A DNA stretch of 47,277 bases from positions 1-47,277 of the forward strand of contig JBNGIS010005972.1 in the NCBI GenBank assembly GCA_049999725.1, written 5' to 3'. The notes beneath the pieces were generated by a model. It saw nothing but the letters and a program-made list of their open reading frames with translations. It was not told where the DNA came from and did not search any database. The translations under genes and the position numbers were made by a program. Positions 10,591 through 20,754 of this stretch are shown here, piece after piece. Within the stretch, counting starts at the first letter, position 1. Each line of letters opens with the position of its first letter. The stretch is from Haplomitrium mnioides (Eukaryota > Marchantiophyta > Haplomitriopsida > Calobryales).

Positions 10591-11335
10591 TTGTTTTCTG
10601 CTTGTATTTTCTATAAAGCTCTTAGGATTTGGAGTACACTTGCATTCCGGCTTGTTCGGACCCTGGGAACACCCTGCGAAGGGGAAGTCAGAGTTATTAA
10701 CATTGCATCGTGGTATTTCGGATGCTAGGATTTGTTCCCATTTTGTACGCAAGGTGTTTGGATCTAGATTTGGACTCCTGAATTATACTCTGGATTGCCT
10801 TAAGAAGTACCTCGATCTATGTATGTGTGTATTTGGGAATTGAGTGTGAATGAGTAGGATTGCTGCCAAAGTAATTGTGGATCAGTGGAAAAGGCTGTGA
10901 GGTAAAGAAGAACTCATTAAGACCTCAAAGAGAATACTTGCAATGAGGTCATCTCATAAAAGAACCAGATCCCCTATTTTGATCACCCCTACTTTCCAAA
11001 GTGGCACCTTTGGAGGTTAAGACATGAAAGAGAGGTGTGACTTGCATCTTTTGGCTCTGGAAGGAGGGCCAGCTAGAGGCTCATTAGAATTGGAGTACTT
11101 GTGGACCACTGAAATGTTATGAAATAGTATTTGAGTCTATTGGTTTCAGCGGAAGAGCATGTGTTGTACTTGGTTTTTGTAAGGCGGTGTTGTAGTTACT
11201 CCAGAGTGGGTAAGTAGGAGTTGGGGTCAAATTGGTGCAAAACCCCTCCCATAAAAGGTCTTGAAACACAAATCAGCCCTTAAGTTGGGGTACATCAGTC
11301 AGAAAAGAGATAAGAGACCAACCATAGGGTTGACA

Positions 11336-11340
11336 ACAAA
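11336..11340. repeat. Target site duplication ACAAA, right copy
   Basis: Identical to 148-152 and directly adjacent to the terminal CA of the right LTR. Confidence 0.9.
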
Positions 11341-12880
11341 AGACCATGATTTCCAATCCTTGGCTAGACTTAGTTCTTCTGAATAGACACGCTAAATGAC
11401 ACTAAGTCTCATCCAATAAAATTCCTCTATTCCGCGACATTTAGAGTTGATCCTTCGTTTCCTTCCATTAGACTCTCTCTATTCTTTGGCCTTCTATTTC
11501 GCTACTCGACAGACCTTCTCCACTTGGAATAATCCCACTAGTCGCTTACTCGATTGGCCTCCTCACCACTCTCTTTGTTCTTTCCCTCTTTGACATCCTT
11601 TCATAAGGCTATTTTTTTTGGCGCATCTCCACCTCATCACCAAAATTGGGATCCGTGTACGACATTGTCCATTGAATTTGTCCTGCTTTGTTTGGGACTC
11701 TATCGTTCTACACCGTTTCAACTAATGCCTCCATCTAATGTCAATTGATCTCCAACAACTCCTCCTTTGTGCACGAGTTCTTACCTTCTACCTGATGTAG
11801 AAGGAACGACCCAAACTAGATTATTGGGTTCTTTGCCCAAGAAAATTTACAGTATCGGTGCACTCTATTTCAAATAAATTTTGCCACCTCTTTGGTGTGG
11901 CCTTTTCAAGCGTTCAACAAGAAAATGAAATTTGCCTTTGGCACATAATGAAACTTTGGTTGGAATAGAAGATGCCCCCACAATCAAATGAACTCTTGCA
12001 CCAGCTCATCCCTCACTTCACGGATTTTATACCCATCATTTGTGTTACTATGATTCATCACCAAATAAGTCAAATTATTGTCTCCTCTCAACTTCTTATC
12101 GAGACACTCTTCTTCCACCAACCCATAAGCATTCCTTATAGACTCCTCCGTGAACTCCATTGAAGCCTTACAGATCACTATTATGATTTTCGACTCCTTC
12201 ACATTCATTTGTATGATTTTCACCTTCCAAAATACTAGTGACATATCCACCACTCATGTCTTGCTAAAGAACCCCCACAATCCTCTCTTCATCAAACATG
12301 TTCTCTGGTTGTAGAGGTCATTGGAAAATGCAAGCTTTTGACTAGTCCTCTCGGCACTCATGAGCGTCCTTCTTTAGGATCCATCTCGATTTCACGAACT
12401 CTTTTAATTTCCTCAACAATTTTAGTTTTCTCGTCTTCTTCTTGGATATCGTAGAACAATGTCTTCTTCCGCTATGATCTTTGCAATGCAACCCTAGTGT
12501 CTCTTTGACCCTTTGGCATACTTTCTTTGATATGGCATGAAGAACAATTGTTCAAAAATTATTGGCAACTTTCCACTTCATATCATAATGACAACTAACA
12601 ACGCATCAACTTCAACTGCCAACAGAAATAACTCCTTCCGATTTATCGTATCATACCAATATCACCAATACATTCTATCAGAGTCGTCTCCTTTGGTCTA
12701 TCATTTTGGCCTTTCAAGGTCAATCATTCCAACAAAATTTCTTCGATCTAAAATTTGATTTGATTCTCTCTAATCAACATCTTCAAAAGTTCAACTTTTC
12801 TACCTCTTTCAATCTCTTATACTCAGTTTCTTTCACATTTTCAAAAAAAAAAAACCTAATATAATATTTTCCAGCATTTT
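11341..12880. other. Unidentified intergenic DNA, possible coding remnant on the minus strand
   Basis: Right flank of the retrotransposon insertion. No clear gene. On the minus strand, 12253-11984 gives an 89-codon open frame with a charged, protein-like composition (for example TEESIRNAYGLVEEECLDKK). Partial open frames continue upstream to about 12530, but they shift frame repeatedly. I do not recognise the protein. It may be a worn remnant of a gene or element, or chance. Confidence 0.3.
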
Positions 12881-12924
12881 CTTTGTGAAAACAACCCCAC
12901 ATCAAGACAAATTTTTTAAAATGT

Positions 12925-15900
12925 GTGAGAGAAACGTATTTTTTACAAAGCATGAAGAATGGTGATATTATATTACATTGGGGAATACCAAGAAAAGACT
13001 CTGATGTTGACAATCAACTCACTTTGCTTGGCGGTACCATTGCTTGTAGAAGAGCCCTCAAATTAATATTATCAGTGGGCAATAATAGAATTGAGAGGAT
13101 TCAAAATCTCAAGAACGCATATTCTAGAGGCATTTTGGAAATAGAGAATTTTCTCTTAAAGGCATATTCATGTGTGAATGGATGGATAGTTTTTTCCAAG
13201 GACACTATGAGAGAATGCTTACTCAAGAAGTCTATAATTTGCTAGATACTTTACAAAATGAGAAGTTTATGACTACTACACAACTTATTTGAAATAGAAA
13301 GATCAGAGTTGTAGTCTTAGTTTGTTTAGTTATACAAAACATTTGAGAATGTATTTTCTAAATGTTAAAATTTCAAAACACAATAGATTTGCTATTTATA
13401 AAGCCTCTAAAGAGATATAATCATTACGACAAAAATCCATCTTGGGATTTGACAAAGGCAACAAATATTTTATCTTTTGAAACCTACAGTCATTATGATG
13501 CTCTTTTTACGAGACTCAAAGCTTAGTTCTAGAGATGTTTTGCTCTTTCAACTTAGTGCAATAAGGTAAGACTCTATGCTCACATAGGCTATGTTGCTTT
13601 TAGCTTGAATCTAAAGCACATCTAGAGTCAAATAAACCAAGAAAATTGTTTTGATTTTCTTTTATAACCTTAGAATTTGCACCAGGTTTTGCTATTGTTG
13701 TTTTCAATCCAAAGCCCAACCTGAGATAAACAAGATCAAGAATCGTTTATGTTGTTTGTGACCCTAAATGCGCATAGGTTTTGTTGTTGTTTCTTTCAAT
13801 TCCAATTGCGACTATAGTCAAACCAAGCCAAGATAGTGATGTTGTTGCTTTTGATCCTATTCGTGGATAGGATTAGTTGTTATTTCTTTGAATTGTATGT
13901 GCGCATAGAGTCAATGCTAGCTTAGAAATTGAAGTTCCAGATTGTCACCCCAAGAGCATAAATCTTGTTTTTCTCCTCTGGAATTTCTTATGCATTTTTG
14001 GTCAAAGACAAGTAAGTGTTCTTTGTTTCCTTAAAGTCACTTAGTTATTGTGAATGCTATTCCAATTCTCCTATATTAAATAGTACAAACTAGACTTTAA
14101 TTTTATTTTTTTATTTTTCACCTCTTCTATTCCCAACATTTGTTAAAGTTGGTTTGAATATTTTTTACGCTTGAAGTATCTTTTGAAATTTAAGACATTA
14201 AAACATGTTTCACTTATGCTTTGGAATGATGCAGCCAAATATAATCGCCAATTGTTTCTTCATTGTGACCAACAAATGAAAGAGGAAACAAAACTGGCAA
14301 ATATGTTATGCTAATAGTCAAAAATACTTGAGAATTGTGATAAATAGAATGGATCAAAAGAGAATAGCCATTACACACTTGCCTTCACCACAAAAAAACA
14401 TCCATAAAGATTGTTTAGTGGGTGTGTATTGTTGGTGGCTAATATTCAATCATGTTGTTTCTTCAATGGTCTTCTAAACCTACAAAAACTTGAGAAGTGA
14501 CTCTAGTTTGACAATTACAGTCCTCAATAGAATATTATATGACTTTTAAGGGTTGCTGCCTCCCAATTTGTATCTTCAGTTGGACAATATGACACGAGAG
14601 AATAAGAACTCCATCTTATTTGGAAATCTTAGTCTCCTTATTGTTAAAAGATATTTTCAAATGTTTTCCAAAAAATAAAGGTGGGATTTCTCATAGTCGA
14701 CCATACTCATGATCAAATCAATCAAATGTTCACCAGACTCTTGAAACATTTGAAGCATGTCAAAGCTTTCATGGCTACAAGTCTTAGCGAGGCACTACAA
14801 TTATAATTCTAAACCGCAAGTAACTCTTCTAATGGAGACTTGGGATTTCAAATTGTTTCTGCAACAACTTCCTTCTCTGGTTCAAAGGATACATGATATT
14901 ACCTTTAATCAACAATTCAAGTTCAAGGTGAGTGATTCAAAGGCAAAGATTTGGAGAAAACAATTTTCAACAAATGAATTTTGGCTACCTCTGGATGGTA
15001 TTTGTCAGCTCAAGTGTCTACCTGAAGTGGACAGAGAAATGTTAAGTTCAACTTTGATTCCTCTGAAGGCATATTCTGAAATCAAATGATCATAAAAGGA
15101 AGAAAGAGAAATTGATGCAGAGAAAGTGGTATTTGCAATACGAGACAACATAAGTGAGAACTGCTACATGCTCTTTGCAAATTCTAGTATTCAATAGTGG
15201 AATTACTTTTTCCTTGCCAAACAAGAGATTGCAGCTTACATTCTTGAAAGAAAAAGATGAAGACTCAAAGCATAATTTACCTTTTCTACCTTCACAACTG
15301 GCAAATACTTGCAATGATTCTCAAAATATTACATTCACAGCCAACAAATACTTGCAATGATTCTCAAAATATTTGTCTAAGTTCTTTGTTTGATGCTCAA
15401 CAACTAGAGGAAGATGTTTCAGTAGAACATGTAATTTCAACACGTCAAGCAATCTACAATAGAGCACCCAGACTACGAGAAGGGACTGTTTCACATCACA
15501 CTAGATATAGGCACAAATTTGGCAACCTACATGAGGTGAAAGCCAAAATGTTTATTTCTCTTGCTGCATCACTCAATCCAAAGCACAAACCATTTTGGAT
15601 TACCAAAGCTCTCAAACTTGTATCATTTGATGAGAAAAAACCTCCCAACTCAAAACAAGTACATGTTCAATGGTTTGCTTATGAGGCCGAGGATGCATTT
15701 TTTGTACATTACTTTCCAAAAAAAATAGCAACAACAAAAGGGAAATGCAAGTCCAAGCTACATATTGATGTACTTGATAACACACAAATCACGATTTTGT
15801 CTTTTGATTTTCTTCTCATACAAAAAAACCAATTGAAGAAAACCACTCTAGCTACCATTAAATAATTTTGTTTTGAGTATGAAAGACAAAAAGCAATAAA

Positions 15901-16012
15901 TTCTAACATATTTGAAAGAGATTCATTCAATGATATTCACACTGAAGCAGACCATGTTAATCTTGATGAATCTTTTGAAGTTGAATCCAAAGAAGTTGAT
16001 ATGAGTGACTAA
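12925..16012 (+). pseudogene. Gene 1 (transposase-like), copy A, decayed
   Basis: Pieces of one protein can be followed. 12925-13245 is an N-terminal block shared with copies B and C. 13250-13560 is a block with the pattern W-x-Y...P-N-V-K-I...FAI, with stops. A repeat-filled intron follows. The core comes next: IVINRMDQ (14337-14357), LQLDN and ENKN (14574-14606), then after a +1 shift VDHTHDQI (14696-14719). 14757-15089 continues it, and 15480-15845 is a C-terminal BAH/chromo-like block (PFWITKALKLV, VHVQWFAYEAEDAFF, ILSFDFLL). The stop is at 16010-16012 after MSD. Asp-Asp-Asn/His motifs with GHTHxxID-type spacing are typical of a transposase-derived plant family that I remember under the label DUF7869. 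Here the first Asp is Asn (AAT at 14343), so it is inactive. Confidence 0.65.
13566..14234 (+). repeat. Repeat-filled intron of gene 1, copy A
   Basis: The donor-like GTAAGA is at 13566. The coding resumes near the CAG before CCAAATATAATCGCC at 14235. The acceptor seen in copy C (CTTTAG) is mutated here. The first half holds degenerate units of the type TATGCGCATAGGTTTTGTTGTT alternating with AGTCAA-containing half-units, in the same place as in copy C. Confidence 0.55.
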
Positions 16013-17533
16013 AGCTATTTAAGAACCTCATTTCATTGTGTACTTTCAATTTATGTTGTCATTTAAGTTTATTATTTTATAAATTACTTAAGAATGTTAT
16101 CAAGAAATTTCTTGAATTTATATACCACCTTGAACTTTTTAGTGTAAAATATTCCAAGTTCATTTTTATCTTCTCTGAATGAAACTTAAACGTTTAATCA
16201 TAATTTTCATTTGGGTTTAGAAATGTTTTTTAATCTAAAATTTAATTATGTTTTTTTTTTATTGTTTTCTAAAAAAGTTTATTTTTTTTGCATTGCTGAA
16301 GTGTCTGCCCAAATCGACTACTTAATCCTTTGTTTAAAAGGACTTTGATGTAAAACTTGAAACCTTTAGCTCGCTTTGATTCCAATGAAGAGCTTTGTAC
16401 CACTTTTACTCTTAGATTCTAATTCAAAAAACGGAAAACAAAACTTTAATCGCATGTAGACTTGAATCTAGAAGTCTGAACCCTATGCCAACATAGACTT
16501 TGATGTATAGGTCAAAACCTCATGTGCACATAGACTCTACTACAAAACTTAAAACTTATGTTTAGCACAGTCTTTGTTGCCAAGTGCTCAGATGTTGAAC
16601 TTGGATTCCTATGTGAGCACAGACTTTGGTGTGGAAACCGAAGCCTTCTAAATGTACTGACTCTAATACACAAACATGAATCTTTTAAACAAAAAAACTA
16701 CCATGTAGAACTTAGATTCCATACCACTCAAAAACTCTCTTGTAGAACTCAAAACCTTTGTTTGGGAGACTTTGGTCCAAAACTTGGAGCTTACTGCTTG
16801 TTTAGACTCTGAAGTAAATCTCTAAAGCCACTAGCCTCTTTGATTCTGAACCATGACTCATTTGCGTATATGAATCTTTGAGTTATAAAATTTTTTGATT
16901 AATTTGTTGAAACCTTCCAAAATGTGATGACTTTAACCTTTGAGTGCACGAATTTTGAACTACAAATGAAATCTTCTTTCTTGCTTGAACTTCAAAATAG
17001 AGCTTTAAAATCCACGCAAGGTTTGAATTTTTTGGTTATTGTGCCTTAGGATTCCAAACTCATTCCCTTGACTTCTAGTCCGCTTGAGGTTTTTCCTCAA
17101 GTTTTCTATTTTGTTTTCAAAAAATAAGTTTTTACTACACCATGTCTATGCACGCATATAGTTTGTGCAACCAAAGTTATTTTAAAATAAGTTATTCTAA
17201 CGTATGTTTCAATTTTTGGGCTTCAAAATGTAATCAATAAAAAATGCAAGTTTTTTGTAAGAACATGCCATAACTTTGATACTTTTCATCGATTTCAAGA
17301 TTTGCAATATTTTCATAAAACAAAGAATATTGTTGAATTTTGCATAATGAAATTGATTCTTGCTATATCATGATGGTTAAAATTGCAAAAAACAAAGCTC
17401 AAGAACTCGCGCAGTTTTTGTTTTTCAAAAATAGCCTCGTTTTCTCTATTTTTTGAGCTTGAAAACTTAGTTTTTTTGAGAAAAAAAAAGGTTCATGTTT
17501 TGAGTAGCCTATTTTTGGTTCAAAGTAGCAACC

Positions 17534-18385
17534 ATTTTGGGTGTAGAACTTAGAGCCTTATATGCATATAGACTCTGATGTGGAACTCGGAACCCTTTGT
17601 TTGCAGAGACTCTGATCTGAAACTTAGAACACTCTACATGATTAGACTCTAAGCAAATTTATAAGCACATTGCTTTTTGAGTTGCTCTAGCCTCCTTGAT
17701 TTTGACCATCGACTCTTTTAGGCATATGGATTTTTGAATTTTAAACACTTTTGAATTGCTAAACCCTTGTAAAACATAGCTACTTAACCATTTGTATGCA
17801 TGGATTTCGAAGTAGAATTGAAAGCCTCTCTTTTGCATAAACTTCAAACTAGAGCTCTTAACTCTAGCTTAATAGCCGTAAGGTTTGGTTTTTGAAGTTT
17901 TTGTGCTTTAGAACTCCAATTTTTGCCCATTTGGACTTGTCCCAAAGTTTTCTATCTTTTTTTCAAATAGTAAGTTTGTAGTGCTATCACGTCTATGTTT
18001 GGATAAAGTTTGTGGTACAAAATCTATTTCAAAATGGCTTAATTTTGACAATTGTTTGAAATTCATTGCTTCAAAATATATTCTATCTAAAGTCTATGTC
18101 TTTTATGAGAACAAAACACAATTTTTGGACTTTTGATTGACATTGAGATGTTTAGCATTTTCATAAAAACTAAGAATATCATTCAATTTTGCATACAAAT
18201 ATTTCATTTCAGCTTAACAAGCTGAAATTGCCATAAATCAATTAAAAAATGTGCATGATTTTTTTTGGAAAAATACCCACGTTTTCTGTGTGTTTTTTAA
18301 CTTAAAAATGTTTTTTTTTTACCAAAAAAATATAGATCATGTTTTGAGTAGCATGTTTGAAATTGTTCATAATAGCGGATGTTAC
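17534..18385 (+). mobile_element. Second transposon end (A2) in tandem behind copy A
   Basis: This 850-bp stretch repeats the tail of copy A (16700-17530): AGACTCT...GATT..GACTC blocks, a T-rich segment, the TTTTGAGTAGC motif (18333) and an end resembling GTTCAAAGTAGCGG, here GTTCATAATAGCGGATG (18363-18379). It matches the tail of copy C (46400-46515) better than the tail of copy A. It is probably the end of a separate, truncated element. Confidence 0.55.
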
Positions 18386-19217
18386 ATGACCCTAGTCAAC
18401 TCCCAATCCTGACAACGTATACAAGCACATCTTACCTCCAACATGCAACCCACCTCATACATACTTTGGCACAACCGCCGACTAACTCACATTGCCTCAG
18501 ATGTTAAGCAACCCAATGGTTCAACTTCAACAACAAAGTACAACCAAAGAAAGAAGTACTATGCATGTACTGCACATGCACACCATCGGGGACAAACATC
18601 ACTTCATCTTCTGCTGCCGGAGGCACTATGAGATCCGAGGGCAATACCATGACATCTATCACATTTAACTAACGATTGGCTGCCAATTTCTAGAACACCA
18701 GACCATATATGGTTTGTATTATTTATATGTGAACTCTCTATGATGCGGGTAGGGCAGCTCCCACAACCTAAAATCGAACCAGTGGAACAGGGATCCAAAA
18801 TTGTTGTAGAATATATATGAAGTTGATCTAGTTCCTATGAGGGACGGAACTCTACTTAGAGATGGGAGATCTGAGTCAAATATATGGTTGTGGGGCTTGA
18901 TCTCTCAAAAGAACTACAACTCAATTCTATCATTTGCAATCAAATAGAATACTCTAGGGTGATCTGATTCTGCAAGAGAAGCTCTAAACAAGTTGGACAT
19001 TTTGTAGCTCTTAGATACACTCAACAACCGATGAGCTCATAGTTGAGCTCTTGGCATGCTCTAAATTCTACGACTAAGCTATGATTTTTGAAATAAAGCA
19101 CTACACATAGAGGTTCATCCTACAACATGTGGTTAGTGTATGGCTTTTGTGGCAGAACCTTAAAACTTAATTATGACTAAACTATGTAGTTTTTTTAGGT
19201 TTCACTCTATTAATAGT
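18386..19217. other. Spacer between copies A and B, no gene seen
   Basis: The composition is less AT-rich than its surroundings. No coding region is supported. On the minus strand 18600-18800 has the flavour of an LTR end followed by a leader, but I found no direct-repeat partner, so it stays unassigned. Confidence 0.5.
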
Positions 19218-19237
19218 CGCTACTTTGAACAATGAAC
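19218..19237 (+). repeat. Left inverted terminal repeat of copy B
   Basis: CGCTACTTTGAACAATGAAC. It pairs with the reverse complement of 29444-29463. The same motif, facing outward, closes copies A (17529), A2 (about 18377) and D (38047) in variant form. Confidence 0.7.
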
Positions 19238-20654
19238 ATGCTACTCAAAACAAGAATTTTTATTTTTTTGAGAAAAATTGTGATTTTTGAGCTAAAAAAA
19301 CATTAAAAAACGAGGTTATTTTTTTAAAACAAAAAGTACATGAATTTTTTAGGTTTTTTTGCCATTTCAACAAGCATGATAGAGCGATAGTCAATTTTGC
19401 TATGCGAAATCAATCAATATTATTAGTTTTTATGAAAATATTGGAAAACTCAAATTTGATGAAAAGTATAAAAATTATGGTAAGTTTTCACCAAAAAATT
19501 GCATTTATTATTGACTACAATTCTAAGCCCAAAAATTGAAATACAAGTCATAAAAAACTATTTTCAAATATGCTTGATTGCACAAACTCTAGGCACGCGT
19601 AGATGTGGTGCTCTTTCAAACATTTTTTTTGGAAAAAAATTGCAAAACATAAAGAAAAAGCCCAAGGGGACTAGAAGTCAAGGGAATAAGTTTGCAATTG
19701 TAAACACAAAAATGAAGAAAACAAAACATTGCATGGATTTAGGAGCTCTATTTTAAAGTTCAAGCAAGAAAGAAGCTTTCACTTGTAGTTGAAAATCCAT
19801 GCACTCAAAAGTTAACGTGGGCTTTAAAAAAGGTTTCAATATTTAAAAATATTTCACAATTCAATGAAGCATGCACACAAACATATTATAATTCAGAATC
19901 AAAAAAGCAGTAGCTAAAGAGATTGAATTAAGAGTGTAAACAAGAAACATCTCCAAGTTTTAGACTTGATTCAACCAAACAAAGGTCTCAAGATCTACAA
20001 AAGAGTCTATGACTTGTGTGTACAAACTAAGTTGTAATCATTCGTCTTTGTATGAAGAAGATTGAGGGTTATATATGAGAAGTAGAACTTGTGGAAGGCT
20101 TGGACTTCCATCCCAAAGTCTATGCATGGATAGGAATCCAAGCTCAACATGTGAACACTCCACCACAAAGTCTATGCGCGCATAGGAATTCGAACTCACC
20201 ATCTGAAAAGTCTACATTAAAGACTGACAAGAACCTAGGTTTTAGGTTTTGCAGAAGAGTTTTTGTATGCACAATGTTTTGACTTGCGAATAAAAGTCTA
20301 TGCGTGCATAGGGTTCACACATCTACAACCAAGGATACAGACTATAAACGTTTTATTTTTCCTAACAAACTCTACGCACGCAAAAGATTTTGATTTCTAA
20401 TTCGGAATCTAAAAGTAAAATGGGTGCAAAGCTCTATATATGAGTCAAAGCTCGCCAAAGGTTTTAAGTTATACATCAAAGTACTTCCAAGAAAAAAAAT
20501 AACTAGTTAATTTAGGCAGATGCTTTAGCGAGACAATAACCTTAAACTCTTCTAGAAAACAATAAAGTCGGAGATAACATACTTACATTTTGGAGAAGAA
20601 ACTATTTTACAAAGAAAATGAAAATATTAACTAAAGATTTAGGTTTCATTTACA
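19238..20654 (-). repeat. Gene 1 tail region of copy B with palindromic repeats
   Basis: On the minus strand this is the 3' region after gene 1, equivalent to 16020-17530 in copy A. It carries several copies of the palindromic core, for example TATGCGCGCATAGG near 20172 and TATGCGTGCATAGGG near 20299. T-rich and A-rich blocks lie towards the end. No gene. Confidence 0.6.
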
Positions 20655-20754
20655 NNNNNNNNNNNNNNNNNNNNNNNNNNNNNNNNNNNNNNNNNNNNNN
20701 NNNNNNNNNNNNNNNNNNNNNNNNNNNNNNNNNNNNNNNNNNNNNNNNNNNNNN
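20655..20754. other. Assembly gap (100 N)
   Basis: Lies just past the C-terminal coding part of gene 1 in copy B. The last codons and the stop are hidden. Confidence 0.95.

Larger units (their letters stand above)
153..11335 (+). mobile_element. Complete non-autonomous LTR retrotransposon with gag only (TR-GAG-like)
   Basis: An 11.2 kb element with two long direct repeats that start TGTTGG and end TTGACA. It is flanked by the ACAAA duplication. Only 2.2 kb lies between the LTRs, and this contains a single gag-like frame with no protease, reverse transcriptase, RNase H or integrase motif in any frame. The element must have been copied with enzymes from an autonomous relative. Very long LTRs with a gag-only interior match what is known as terminal-repeat retrotransposons with GAG, or large retrotransposon derivatives. 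The primer-site candidate is of the TTTTTGGCG style rather than the initiator-Met style, which weakly suggests a Ty3/gypsy helper. By eye the LTR ends differ at several percent of positions, mostly transitions, so the insertion is not recent. Confidence 0.9.
6677..11335 (+). repeat. Right (3') LTR, 4659 bp including a 100-N gap
   Basis: Starts TGTTGGTCAGG and ends GGTTGACA, collinear with the left LTR. It is longer because it has an extra 154-bp tandem unit, a long TA run and an N gap. Many differences from the left LTR are C/T or G/A, as expected for methylated repeats decaying by deamination. Confidence 0.9.
12885..17533 (+). mobile_element. Copy A of the two-gene DNA transposon, 5'-truncated
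   Basis: From about 12885 this segment aligns with copy C (from about 42360) and with the reverse complement of copy B. It starts inside gene 1, so gene 2, the divergent promoter and the gene 1 start are missing. It ends at the family's terminal motif GGTTCAAAGTAGC (17518-17529). The tail (about 16020-17530) is AT-rich and carries decayed palindromic repeats with the CTATGCGCGCATAG core. Confidence 0.7.

Noticed and set aside
10372-10843. Open frames across the TG/N/TA region
   Set aside because: They consist of N-derived unknowns and Tyr-Ile dipeptides from the TA microsatellite.
11984-12253. Minus-strand 89-codon frame as a host gene exon
   Set aside because: I recognise no family, neighbouring frames are broken and no splice signals are convincing. 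It is kept only as a low-confidence remnant.
14757-15089. Stand-alone 110-codon gene
   Set aside because: It aligns with the middle of the transposase-like gene between the HTHDQI motif and the C-terminal block, so it is a fragment of gene 1.
18600-18800. Possible LTR end and leader of a Ty1/copia-like element on the minus strand
   Set aside because: The resemblance is stylistic only. No direct-repeat partner, primer site or coding domain was found.
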